Positions 1 to 9,754 of a stretch of 64,000 nt of DNA are shown here, in pieces. The translations under genes were made by a program, and so were the position numbers. This stretch comes from Caldimonas manganoxidans ATCC BAA-369 (GTDB lineage Bacteria; Pseudomonadota; Gammaproteobacteria; Burkholderiales; Burkholderiaceae_C). Location of the stretch: contig NZ_KB905933.1 in NCBI RefSeq assembly GCF_000381125.1, forward strand, positions 123,435 to 187,434, read 5' to 3'. The notes below the pieces were generated by a model, which was not told the DNA's origin, did not search any database, and saw only the letters and a list, made by a program, of their open reading frames with translations. Position 1 is the stretch's first letter. Every line of letters starts with the position of its first letter.

Positions 1-1341
<1,341 letters not shown>

Positions 1342-1454
1342 GGGGTACGGGCCAAGCCGCTGCTGCGGCGCCGGCCAACGAAGGGCGAATACCGCAACGG
1401 TAACGCCAAGGGGGGCTTGGTGTATACGAGAATATGAATAAAGGTTATCGAAAA

Positions 1455-2414
1455 ATGGATATGACACTGCGGGCCGAATTCGACAAGATCGAGCTTCATC
1501 TCGTGCGGGTCTTGCTCACCGTGATCACCGAACGCAGCGTCTCACGTGCCGCTTTGAAGCTGGGTTCGAGCCAGCCGGCCGTCAGTGCCTATTTGCGCCG
1601 GTTGCGTGCGCTGACGGGCGATGCCTTGTTGGTGCGTGCTGGCAATGAGATGATGCCGACCCCGACGGCCTTGGAGCTGCTGGAGCCAGCGCAGACTCTC
1701 TTGCGGGAGGCCGAGCGTTTGTTCGGTGCCCCGCAGCGCCACCGCAGTTTTGACCCCTCGACGGCCGCCGGGGTGTTCCGGGTGGCAGCCAGCGACTACC
1801 TCGACCCGCTGTTCTTGCCTCAGCTGGTGGCGCACTTCAAGCACGAAGCTCCATTGGCGCAGCTCGATCTCGTGCCGCTGACGGCGCAGTTCGATCTGCG
1901 CCGCGCCCTGGCCTCGGGCGAGGTGGATCTCGTGATCGGCAACTGGTTGGAGCCGCCTGAAGAGCTGCATTTGGGGCGGCTGCTGACCGACGAGGTGGTG
2001 TGCCTGGTCAACCAGGACCACCCGGCCGTGCGCAGCACGCGCGGCTGGACCGTGGAGCGCTATCTGGAGTGTGAGCATGTCGCGCCCATGCCGCTGCACA
2101 CCGGACGCGAAGCCCTGGGCGTGATCGACGCCTATCTGGATGCTCGGGGCTTGCATCGGCGTGTGACCGTGCGCAGTGCCCACTTTGGTCAGATCCCGCA
2201 CATGGTGGCTGCCAGCCTGCTGGTGTTGACCACCGGGCGGCAGTTTTGTCAGCGCTATGTGGATCACTTGCCGGTGCGCATCGTGCGCTGCCCAGTGGGA
2301 TTCCCGCCGATGAACTACTACCAGCTTTGGCACGAGCGCACGCATTCGTCTGCCGCCCATCGGTGGTTCCGCGAGCAGGTGCGCGAGGTGGCGCGCGCCT
2401 TGGTCGGCTCATGA
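1455..2414 (+). CDS. LysR-family transcriptional regulator, probably of purine catabolism
   Basis: DNA-binding regulator of 319 residues. The N-terminal winged HTH is visible (ERSVSRAALKLGSSQPAVSAY in shortened form: residues about 18-40), followed by a LysR substrate-binding domain. The long HTH linker and the sequence LRALTGDALLVR resemble the NodD/PcpR branch of the family. Start chosen at ATG 1455 because AAGG at 1441-1444 gives a plausible ribosome site; ATG 1434 would add seven residues. It sits between divergent xdhA and codirectional guaD (21 bases downstream), so I infer it controls purine degradation in response to a purine intermediate. That role comes from context only; no ligand can be read from the sequence. 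Confidence 0.88.
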   Translation: MDMTLRAEFDKIELHLVRVLLTVITERSVSRAALKLGSSQPAVSAYLRRLRALTGDALLVRAGNEMMPTPTALELLEPAQTLLREAERLFGAPQRHRSFDPSTAAGVFRVAASDYLDPLFLPQLVAHFKHEAPLAQLDLVPLTAQFDLRRALASGEVDLVIGNWLEPPEELHLGRLLTDEVVCLVNQDHPAVRSTRGWTVERYLECEHVAPMPLHTGREALGVIDAYLDARGLHRRVTVRSAHFGQIPHMVAASLLVLTTGRQFCQRYVDHLPVRIVRCPVGFPPMNYYQLWHERTHSSAAHRWFREQVREVARALVGS

Positions 2415-2435
2415 ATTCGATGGCCCACCGATGAC

Positions 2436-3758
2436 ATGTCGATGAACCAGTCCTTGCCTTCGAAGTTTGCCCTGCGCGGTGACTTGCTCGACTTTGCCGC
2501 CGACCCGGGCTGGAGTGTGGAGCCGGGTGCGGCCGTGCGTTTCCGGCCCGACCATTGGCTGTTGGTGGAGGACGGCATCATCCGTGGTGTGCATGCCAGT
2601 GATGCGGCATTCGACGCGAGTTGGACGCGCATCGACCACCGCGGCCGCTTGGTATTGCCAGGTTTCATCGACACGCATGTGCACGCGCCTCAGCTCGATG
2701 TGATCGCCAGCTTCGGCGCCGAACTGCTGGACTGGCTGAACACCTATACCTTTCCGGCCGAGCAGCGCTATGCGGATGCGCACGAGGCGCAGGCTGGCGC
2801 CGAGCGCTTCTGCGATGCCTTGCTGGCGCACGGCACCACCAGTGCGGTGGTGTTCCCGACGGTGCACAAAGTCAGTGCCGATGCATTGCTGGCGGCTGCT
2901 CATGCGCGCGGCATGCGGCTCATCGCCGGCAAGGTGCTGATGGATCGCAACGCGCCGACGGCATTGCTGGACACCGTCGACAGCGCCGAGGCCGACAGCC
3001 GAGAGCTCATCGAACGATGGCATGGCCGCGGCCGCTTGGCCTATGCGATGACGGTACGCTTTGCGCCCACCAGCACGGTCGCGCAGATGGAGATGGCCGG
3101 CCGCTTGATGCGCGAAGTGCCGGGCTTGTACATGCAGACGCACGTGGCCGAGAACCGCGCCGAGGTGGCCTGGGTGCGCGAGCTCTTTCCGCAGGCGCGT
3201 AGCTACCTCGATGTCTATGACCGCCATGGGTTGCTCGGACCGCGGTCGGTGCTGGCGCACGGCATCTGGCTCGACGACGAAGACCGGGCCTTGCTGGCGC
3301 GCACCGCAGCGCAGATCGCGCACAGCCCGAGCTCCAATCTCTTTCTCGGCAGTGGGCTGTTCGCTTGGCGTGCCTTGGAGGACGCCGGCGCGCGGGTCAG
3401 TGTGGCCACCGACGTGGGCGGCGGCACCAGTCTTTCGATGATCCGCACATTGGCCGATGCCTACAAGGTGCAAGCCTTGCAGGGAGTCAAGCTCACGGCC
3501 TGGAAAGCCTTGTATGCCGCCACCCGCGGCGCGGCCCTGGCGCTGGCGCTGGACCACGAGATCGGCAGCTTCGAACCCGGGCGCATGGCCGATGTGTGCG
3601 TGTGGGACTGGGCGCGGGGGCCGGTGGGACAGCGCCGCCTGGCCGTGGCCACGGGGCTGCACGAAAAGGTGTTTGCCTGGATGACCCTGGCCGACGAGCG
3701 TCATCTGGTGCAGGCCTTCGTGGGCGGCATCAGCCGCGTGCGGCGCGACACGAGTTGA
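2436..3758 (+). CDS. guaD: Guanine deaminase
   Basis: Zinc amidohydrolase converting guanine to xanthine and ammonia, feeding the xanthine dehydrogenase encoded next door. It has 440 residues, the usual length for bacterial GuaD. The metal and catalytic residues of the family are visible: PGFIDTHVHAPQ (His81, His83), QTHVAEN (His236), AHGIWL (His275) and the aspartate of ATDVGGGTS (Asp326). Start is ATG 2436; no strong Shine-Dalgarno is seen, and the gene follows the LysR gene by 21 bases, so the two may be cotranscribed. The following permease remnant and the nucleoside importer make this a purine salvage and breakdown locus. Confidence 0.95.
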   Translation: MSMNQSLPSKFALRGDLLDFAADPGWSVEPGAAVRFRPDHWLLVEDGIIRGVHASDAAFDASWTRIDHRGRLVLPGFIDTHVHAPQLDVIASFGAELLDWLNTYTFPAEQRYADAHEAQAGAERFCDALLAHGTTSAVVFPTVHKVSADALLAAAHARGMRLIAGKVLMDRNAPTALLDTVDSAEADSRELIERWHGRGRLAYAMTVRFAPTSTVAQMEMAGRLMREVPGLYMQTHVAENRAEVAWVRELFPQARSYLDVYDRHGLLGPRSVLAHGIWLDDEDRALLARTAAQIAHSPSSNLFLGSGLFAWRALEDAGARVSVATDVGGGTSLSMIRTLADAYKVQALQGVKLTAWKALYAATRGAALALALDHEIGSFEPGRMADVCVWDWARGPVGQRRLAVATGLHEKVFAWMTLADERHLVQAFVGGISRVRRDTS

Positions 3759-3833
3759 CCCGCGTTCATCGATTCCATTCACCAAGTATCACAGGCGGGC
3801 GCCCGTCCGACCCGCTGCAACAGGAGACACATC

Positions 3834-4184
3834 ATGCCGGCCCAGACCGACCCCACGCCCGGTGTTGCCGACACCCTGGTTCCGACGCGCGCCGATGCGC
3901 CGCCGCAGCCGCTGCTGGAGCGCTGGTTCCAGTTGCGCGCACATGGCACCGATGTGCGCACCGAGCTGACCGCAGGACTGACGACCTTTCTGACGATGGC
4001 GTACATCGTCTTCGTCAATCCGTCCATTCTGGGAGACGCCGGCATGCCCAAAGACGCCGTGTTCGTGGCCACGTGTCTGATCGCGGCCTTGGGCACCTTG
4101 ATCATGGACCTGTATGCCAATGACCCGATCGCCCTGGCCCCGGGGATGGGCTTGAATGCTTTCATCGTCATGGGCGGGCATTGA
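3834..4184 (+). pseudogene. Remnant of an AzgA/PbuG-type purine permease (5' quarter only)
   Basis: The 116 codons match the start of NCS2-family hypoxanthine/guanine/adenine permeases: an N-terminal tail, then RAHGTDVRTELTAGLTTF, MAYIVFVNPSILGDAG, KDAVFVATCL and LAPGMGLNA, which cover about the first two and a half membrane helices. Family members have about 430-450 residues. After LNAF the reading runs into six unrelated residues and a stop, and no further permease sequence follows before the ABC gene at 4287. A good ribosome site (AGGAG) precedes ATG 3834, so the stump may still be translated, but it cannot form a transporter. I read it as the scar of an internal-to-3' deletion. Confidence 0.85.
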
Positions 4185-4286
4185 CCGACCGACGGCCTGG
4201 CCCGCCTCGTGCTTGTGGCCGAGGTCGTCGCCACACAGGCACAATCACGGGCCGTGAACGAGACCGCCCCCCGATCGGAGAACCCC

Positions 4287-5840
4287 ATGCCCCTGCGCCT
4301 CGAACTGCTGGGCATCAGCAAGCAATATCCCGCCGTCAAAGCCAATGACCGGGTCCACCTGCAGGTGGCCCCTGGTGAAATCCATGCCGTGCTGGGCGAG
4401 AACGGTGCGGGCAAATCCACGCTGATGAAAATCATCTACGGCGCGGTGCAGCCCGACGAGGGCGAGATGCGCTGGAACGGGCAGCCGGTGAGGGTGCGCA
4501 ATCCACATGAGGCGCGCGCGCTGGGCATCAGCATGGTGTTCCAGCATTTTTCGTTGTTCGACACCCTGACCGCGGCTGAAAACGTGTGGCTCGGGCTGGA
4601 CCGTCGGCTCAGCCTGGACGCGGTGAGCCAGCGCATGCGCGAGGTCTGTGGGCTGTACGGGCTGGACGTGGACCCGCAGCGCCCGGTGCACACGCTCAGT
4701 GTGGGGGAACGCCAGCGCGTGGAGATCGTGCGCGCCTTGTTGACCCACCCGCAACTGCTCATCCTGGACGAGCCCACCTCGGTGCTCACCCCCCAAGCGG
4801 TGGACAAGCTGTTCGTGACGCTACGCAAGCTGGCCGATACCGGCTGCTCCATCCTCTACATCAGTCACAAGCTCGACGAGATCCGGGCGCTGTGCCACCG
4901 CTGCACGGTGCTGCGTGGCGGTCGGGTCACGGGTGAGGTGGATCCGACGAAGGAGACCAACGCCAGTCTGTCGCGCTTGATGATCGGTGCCGATCCGCCC
5001 GAACTGGTGCACCGCGAAGCCCAAGCCGGACCGGTGGCCTTGGCGGTGCAGGGCTTGAGCCTGCCCAAGCGCCACCCCTTCGGCACCACGCTGCATGACA
5101 TCGCTTTCGAGTTGCGGTGTGGCGAAATCCTCGGCGTGGCCGGCGTCTCGGGCAATGGTCAGCAGGAGCTCTTGGCGGCCCTGTCGGGCGAGGACACGCG
5201 CGCGGCGGCCGGCAGCATCCGTCTGTTCGGCCAGGACATCGCGGGCCAGGATCCTCGCCGGCGTCGCCAACTGGGCTTGCACTTCGTGCCCGAGGAGCGC
5301 TTGGGGCGAGGGGCCGTGCCTTCGTTGTCGCTGGCCCTCAATACCTTGCTGACGCGCACCGAGGCCGTGCATCCCCGCACCGGCTGGATCGATATGCGCC
5401 GCGTGCGGGAGCAGACCGAGACGATCATCCGACGCTTTCAAGTCAAAGCCGCAGGAGCGGCCGCGGTGGCCAAGAGCCTGTCGGGGGGCAATTTGCAGAA
5501 GTTCATCGTCGGGCGCGAGATCAGCGCCAACCCCAAGGTGCTGATCGTCGCTCAGCCGACCTGGGGCGTGGATGTCGGTGCGGCCGCACAGATTCGAGCC
5601 GAGCTGTTGGCGTTGCGCGATGCCGGTTGCGCGTTGCTGGTGGTCAGCGAGGAGCTGGACGAGCTGTTCGACATCAGCGACCGCCTGGTCGTGATGGCCC
5701 AAGGACGGCTGTCGCCTGCCGTGCGCACCCGCGAGGCCACCGTCGAGCGCATCGGGGAGTGGATGAGCGGCCTGTGGCCGCAGGAGCGTGCCCAGACGCC
5801 TCCAGTGTCTTCCATCGGAGTGACCCATGTTCAAGCTTGA
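4287..5840 (+). CDS. Nucleoside/purine ABC importer, duplicated ATP-binding protein
   Basis: Cytoplasmic ATPase of a BMP-type (NupO/YufO-like) ABC importer, 517 residues with two nucleotide-binding domains. Domain 1 has Walker A GENGAGKST (about residues 37-45), signature LSVGERQ and Walker B LLILDEPT. Domain 2 is the degenerate type usual in this family: GVSGNGQQ at the P-loop position, LSGGNLQKF as signature and LIVAQPTWGVDVG as Walker B. Start is ATG 4287 with GGAG at 4277-4280; reading could extend upstream to 4209, but the family begins near LELLGISKQYP. It overlaps the next permease gene by 14 bases. Together with the three following genes it forms a full importer; nucleosides are the likely substrate given guaD and xdhA. 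Confidence 0.93.
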   Translation: MPLRLELLGISKQYPAVKANDRVHLQVAPGEIHAVLGENGAGKSTLMKIIYGAVQPDEGEMRWNGQPVRVRNPHEARALGISMVFQHFSLFDTLTAAENVWLGLDRRLSLDAVSQRMREVCGLYGLDVDPQRPVHTLSVGERQRVEIVRALLTHPQLLILDEPTSVLTPQAVDKLFVTLRKLADTGCSILYISHKLDEIRALCHRCTVLRGGRVTGEVDPTKETNASLSRLMIGADPPELVHREAQAGPVALAVQGLSLPKRHPFGTTLHDIAFELRCGEILGVAGVSGNGQQELLAALSGEDTRAAAGSIRLFGQDIAGQDPRRRRQLGLHFVPEERLGRGAVPSLSLALNTLLTRTEAVHPRTGWIDMRRVREQTETIIRRFQVKAAGAAAVAKSLSGGNLQKFIVGREISANPKVLIVAQPTWGVDVGAAAQIRAELLALRDAGCALLVVSEELDELFDISDRLVVMAQGRLSPAVRTREATVERIGEWMSGLWPQERAQTPPVSSIGVTHVQA

Positions 5841-6921
5841 AGCCCGCCCCACGCCTTCGCGGGCCATGTCTTTGGTGTCGCCGCTATTGGCACTGGCCCT
5901 GACCGTGCTGATTGGCATCGGTTTGTTCATCGTGCTGGACAAGGACCCGGTGCGCGGCCTGCAGATGTTCTTCGTCGAACCGCTCAAGAGCGGCTACCAG
6001 CTCAGCGAGCTGGCTATGAAGGCTGTGCCCTTGGTGTTGATCGCCTTGGGGCTGGCGGTGTGCTTCCGCGCCAATGTGTGGAACATCGGGGCCGAAGGGC
6101 AGTTCATCCTCGGTGCCATCTTCGCCGGTGGTGTGGCCATGCAGGCGGGGCCTGGCACGCCGGGCGGCTTCTTCGTCCTTGTGCTGCTGGCTGGCGTGGT
6201 GGGTGGCATGGCCTGGGCGGCGATCACCGCTGGGCTGCGTGACCGTTTCAATGCCAATGAGATTCTGGTGAGTCTCATGCTGGTCTACGTGGCTGACATG
6301 CTGTTGAGCTATCTGGTCTATGGCCCTTGGAAAGACCCGGCGGGCTTCAACTTCCCGCAAACGATCAGCTTTGCCGAGGTCACCCGTGTGCCGCGGCTGT
6401 GGAGCGGATTGCGGGTGAACATCGGCGTGATCCTCGCGCTGGTGATGGTGGTTGCCTTCAGCCTGTTGTTGTTTCGCACCTATGCGGGCTTGAAGCTGCA
6501 AGTGGGGGGGCTGGCGCCAATGGCAGCCCGCTATGCCGGCTTTTCCTCACGACAGGCGCTGTGGACGGCCCTGCTGCTGTCCGGCGGCATGGCCGGGCTG
6601 GCCGGTGCGCTGGAGGTGGCCGGGCCGCTGGGCCAACTCACGCCGCACGTGCCCTCGGGCTATGGTTTTGCGGCCATCATCGTGGCCTTCGTGGGGCGGC
6701 TGCACCCCGTGGGCATTGTCTTTTCGGCGATTCTGATGAGCATGTTTTACATCGGTGGCGAGCTGGCCCAGTCGCGCATGGGGCTGCCCAAGTCGATCAC
6801 GGGCGTCTTTCAGGGCTTGTTGTTGTTTGCGCTGCTGGCGTGCGACACGCTCATCCATCATCGCCTTCGCTGGCAGCCGTGGGCGCGCGTGCGAGCGGGT
6901 GCGGGCCAAGGAGGGGTCTGA
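5827..6921 (+). CDS. Nucleoside/purine ABC importer, permease 1
   Basis: Integral inner-membrane permease of 364 residues, of the BPD_transp_2 type found with BMP-family binding proteins (NupP/YufP-like). Hydrophobic helices are evident through most of the protein, beginning with the segment LVSPLLALALTVLIGIGLFI. The family motif VWNIGAEGQFILGAI lies near residue 86, and the conserved GLPKSITGVFQGLLLFALLA is near the C-terminus. It overlaps the ATPase gene by 14 bases and is followed by one base before the next permease gene, so translation is probably coupled. Confidence 0.92.
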   Translation: MFKLEARPTPSRAMSLVSPLLALALTVLIGIGLFIVLDKDPVRGLQMFFVEPLKSGYQLSELAMKAVPLVLIALGLAVCFRANVWNIGAEGQFILGAIFAGGVAMQAGPGTPGGFFVLVLLAGVVGGMAWAAITAGLRDRFNANEILVSLMLVYVADMLLSYLVYGPWKDPAGFNFPQTISFAEVTRVPRLWSGLRVNIGVILALVMVVAFSLLLFRTYAGLKLQVGGLAPMAARYAGFSSRQALWTALLLSGGMAGLAGALEVAGPLGQLTPHVPSGYGFAAIIVAFVGRLHPVGIVFSAILMSMFYIGGELAQSRMGLPKSITGVFQGLLLFALLACDTLIHHRLRWQPWARVRAGAGQGGV

Positions 6922-6922
6922 G

Positions 6923-7843
6923 ATGGAATCGATCGCCTTGCTGATTGCCGCCACGATGAACGCCGGCACGGTGCTGGCCATTGCTTCGCTGGGTCTGCTC
7001 ATCAACGAGCGCGCCGGCATCGTCAACCTGGGCGCCGAGGGCATGATGCTGGTGGCGGCCATCGCCGGCTTTGCCACGGGGGTGCACACCGGCAGCGATG
7101 GGCTGGCCTTTGCCGCCGGGGCCGCCGCTGGCGCGGCCCTGGCGCTGGTCTTTGGCCTGCTGGTCATTTGGCTCAACACCAACCAGTACGCCTGCGGCCT
7201 GGCGCTCAGCCTTTTTGGTGTGGGCTTCTCGGCCTTTGTCGGCATTGGCTATACCCAGCAGCGTCTGAGTGAACGGCCTCGCTTCGAGATCCCCGGCTTG
7301 GCCGACTTGCCGTTCTTCGGCGCGGCGTTCTTCAAGCACCATCCGATGGTTTACTTCGCCATCGTGTTGACAGGGGCGCTGGCATGGTTTCTCTACCGTT
7401 CCCGTGCCGGCTTGGTGCTGCGCGCGGTGGGCGAATCGCCCGAATCGGCCCATGCCCTGGGCTATCCCGTGCGGCGCATCCGGCTGTTGGCCGTGCTGGC
7501 CGGCGGTGCGCTGTGCGGGCTGGCCGGCGCCTACATTTCGGTCATTTACACCCCGCTGTGGGTGGAAGGCATGATCGCTGGCAAGGGCTGGATCGCGCTG
7601 GCCTTGACCACGTTTGCCACATGGCGCCCGGCACGGGTGTTGCTTGGCGCGTATCTGTTCGGGGGCGTGACGATGCTGCAGTTCCACCTGCAGGGGCAGG
7701 GCGTGCAAATCGCCAGCCAGTTGCTGACGATGTTGCCCTACCTGGCCACCATCGTGGTGCTGGTGCTGATTTCGCGCAACCCGAGCTTCATTCGCGTCAA
7801 CATGCCGGCCTCGTTGGGCAAGCCCTTCTATCCCGGCGGCTGA
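6923..7843 (+). CDS. Nucleoside/purine ABC importer, permease 2
   Basis: Second inner-membrane permease (NupQ/YufQ-like), 306 residues. It begins MESIALLIAATMNAGTVLAIASLG and carries the family motif INERAGIVNLGAEGMM near residue 30, followed by several membrane helices and the conserved Leu-rich C-terminal pair of helices. Start at ATG 6923 is one base after the stop of permease 1 and has GGAGGGG about eight bases upstream. An in-frame upstream extension exists but overlaps permease 1 completely, so it is not used. It pairs with permease 1 to form the heterodimeric channel. Confidence 0.92.
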   Translation: MESIALLIAATMNAGTVLAIASLGLLINERAGIVNLGAEGMMLVAAIAGFATGVHTGSDGLAFAAGAAAGAALALVFGLLVIWLNTNQYACGLALSLFGVGFSAFVGIGYTQQRLSERPRFEIPGLADLPFFGAAFFKHHPMVYFAIVLTGALAWFLYRSRAGLVLRAVGESPESAHALGYPVRRIRLLAVLAGGALCGLAGAYISVIYTPLWVEGMIAGKGWIALALTTFATWRPARVLLGAYLFGGVTMLQFHLQGQGVQIASQLLTMLPYLATIVVLVLISRNPSFIRVNMPASLGKPFYPGG

Positions 7844-7901
7844 TGGCGAGATAATTGCCCGTTCACCCCCTTCTTGACCCTTCGATCGGAGACGCTTGGA
7901 C

Positions 7902-9053
7902 ATGACCGACTTCACCAAACGCACCCTGGTCCGCCTGACCGGCTTGGGCGCCCTGGCGGTGGCTGCGGCCCTGGTGGGCTGCGGCAAGAAAGAAGAGCCC
8001 GCCGCCCCAGCGGCCTCTGCCGAGGCGCCGGCGGCTGCCAAACCCGAGCCCCTGAAGATTGCCTTCGCCTACGTCGGCCCGGTGGGCGACGCGGGCTGGA
8101 CCTTCGCCCACGACCGTGGGCGCAAGGCCATCGAGGCCGAATTCGGCGATCGGGTGCAGACCTCGTTCGTCGAGAGCGTGCCCGAAGGGGCCGATGCCGA
8201 GCGTGTCATCCGCGACATGGTCGGTCAGGGCAACAAGCTGATCTTCGGCACCACCTTCGGCTACATGGACTACATGCTGAAGATTGCGGCCGATCACAAG
8301 GATGTGAAGTTCGAGCATGCCACCGGCTACAAGACGGCCGAGAACATGCGCACCTACGATTCGCGCACCTATGAAGGGGCTTACATGGCCGGCGTGATCG
8401 CCGGCGCGATGACGAAGTCGAACACCCTGGGGGTGGTCGGCTCGGTGCCGATCCCCGAAGTGATCCGCAACATCAATTCGTTCACCCTGGGCGCCCAGAG
8501 TGTCAACCCGAAGATCACCACCAAGGTGGTGTGGGTCAACAAGTGGTTCGATCCGCCCAAGGAAGGCGAGGCCGCGCAGTCCTTGCTCAACCAGGGGGCT
8601 GACGTGTTGTTCCAGAACACGGATTCCTCGGCCGTGCTGCAAGCGGCCGAGAAAGCTGGCAAGCTGGCCTTCGGTTGGGATTCCGACATGAGCCACTTCG
8701 GCCCCAATGCTCATCTGGCCTCGGCGATCATCAACTGGGCGCCGTACTACATCAAGGCCACGCGTGACGTGCTGGAGGGCACCTGGAAGACCGAAACCAC
8801 CTGGTGGGGCGTCAAGGAAGGCGCGATCGACATCGTCTCCATCTCCGACAAGGTGCCGGCCGATATCCGTGCCAAAGTCGAGGCGGTCAAAGCCGGTCTG
8901 AAAGACGGCAGCTTCCAGATCTGGAAGGGGCCCATCGTCGCTCAGGACGGCAAAGAAGTGCTGAAGGCCGGTGAAGTGGCCGACGACAAGTTCCTGCACG
9001 GCATCAACTTCTACGTCAAAGGCGTGGACGGCAAAGTGCCCAGCGGGGGCTGA
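7902..9053 (+). CDS. BMP-family nucleoside-binding lipoprotein of the ABC importer
   Basis: Periplasmic substrate-binding lipoprotein (383 residues) of the preceding ABC importer. A hydrophobic leader ends in the lipobox LVGCGKK, followed by a Pro/Ala/Glu-rich linker and then the mature domain starting LKIAFAYVGPVGDAGW. The BMP/PnrA signature is clear: GWTFAHDRGRKA, IFGTTFGYMDYM, DSRTYEGAYMAGVIAGAMT and FGWDSDMSHFGP. Start is ATG 7902 with CGGAGA about eight bases upstream. It is the last gene of the transport operon and is followed by a strong terminator. BMP proteins of this kind bind purine nucleosides or related ligands; the ligand here is inferred from the gene neighbourhood. Confidence 0.93.
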   Translation: MTDFTKRTLVRLTGLGALAVAAALVGCGKKEEPAAPAASAEAPAAAKPEPLKIAFAYVGPVGDAGWTFAHDRGRKAIEAEFGDRVQTSFVESVPEGADAERVIRDMVGQGNKLIFGTTFGYMDYMLKIAADHKDVKFEHATGYKTAENMRTYDSRTYEGAYMAGVIAGAMTKSNTLGVVGSVPIPEVIRNINSFTLGAQSVNPKITTKVVWVNKWFDPPKEGEAAQSLLNQGADVLFQNTDSSAVLQAAEKAGKLAFGWDSDMSHFGPNAHLASAIINWAPYYIKATRDVLEGTWKTETTWWGVKEGAIDIVSISDKVPADIRAKVEAVKAGLKDGSFQIWKGPIVAQDGKEVLKAGEVADDKFLHGINFYVKGVDGKVPSGG

Positions 9054-9068
9054 GGCTTGGCCATGTAG

Positions 9069-9098
9069 GCCGCCGGGGCACAGGCCCGGCGGCTTTTT
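9069..9098 (+). terminator. Intrinsic terminator of the nucleoside importer operon
   Basis: Perfect 9-bp stem GCCGCCGGG (9069-9077) with CCCGGCGGC (9085-9093), a 7-base loop, and a run of five T immediately after. It lies 16 bases past the stop of the binding-protein gene, which is classic rho-independent placement. Confidence 0.9.
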
Positions 9099-9310
9099 CG
9101 TTTCTTGCCAGTCATGTGGCCACCGCCAGGCCGTGGCCTCGCCCCCACGTGCTGCTGGACGGCCCAGAGGCCCTTGGAGGCGCGTGGCAGACTTGATGCA
9201 GGCCGCACCAAGGGGGGCGCATCCGTGCCGAGGCCCGGGCCTGTTCGAGGATGGATGCGCAGGAATGGCGGTTCAGTGTGGACGCTTCAGGCTACTTTCC
9301 AAACGCAAAC

Positions 9311-9565
9311 ATGAACGAGCTGATTGGCTATCTGGCCGCTTGCCTGACCACGCTGTCGTTTCTGCCACAAGCGCTGCACACGTTTCGCACGCGCGATGTC
9401 AGCGGGATCTCTTTGGGCATGTATGCGCTGTTCACCAGTGGCGTGGCGCTGTGGCTGGTGTATGGCGTGCTGCTGCGGGCTTGGCCGATCATCGTGGCCA
9501 ATGGCGTGACCTTGGCGCTGGCGCTGGCCATTTTGTCGATGAAGCTGCGCTATCGCCGGCGCTGA
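9311..9565 (+). CDS. SemiSWEET-type sugar transporter (MtN3/PQ-loop)
   Basis: Small membrane protein of 84 residues, the length of bacterial SemiSWEETs, which work as homodimers of three-helix bundles moving sugars down a gradient. Three hydrophobic segments are visible (about residues 3-20, 36-56 and 60-78), with the PQ motif in TLSFLPQALHTFRTRDVSGIS and GMYALFTSGVALWLVYG. Start at ATG 9311 fits the family N-terminus MNELIGYLAA; an upstream in-frame extension to 9251 adds a soluble stretch unlike the family. It stands alone between a terminator and the convergent alkB gene, so no partner pathway can be assigned. Confidence 0.85.
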   Translation: MNELIGYLAACLTTLSFLPQALHTFRTRDVSGISLGMYALFTSGVALWLVYGVLLRAWPIIVANGVTLALALAILSMKLRYRRR

Positions 9566-9703
9566 GAAGATGCCCGAGTTCGCCCGCAGGCCAGTCGCAG
9601 GGCCGGTCTGCCGCGGTGCGCAGAAGGTCAAAACCCAACGGCGCAGCACGGCCTGGTGCGGCCGCGCTGTGCGCCAGCCGTGGCCGGCGGGCCGCACCGT
9701 GTT

Positions 9704-9729
9704 GGGCGGCCGCGCTGCCGCGGCCGCCC
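9704..9729. terminator. Perfect 11-bp GC hairpin between convergent genes (possible bidirectional terminator)
   Basis: GGGCGGCCGCG (9704-9714) pairs perfectly with CGCGGCCGCCC (9719-9729) across a 4-base loop. It lies between the convergent SemiSWEET and alkB genes, 25 bases past the alkB stop. There is no T-run on either side, so intrinsic termination is only a guess; the placement is what suggests it. Confidence 0.4.
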
Positions 9730-9754
9730 ACCGTACCCCTGCGGACACTCTGGC

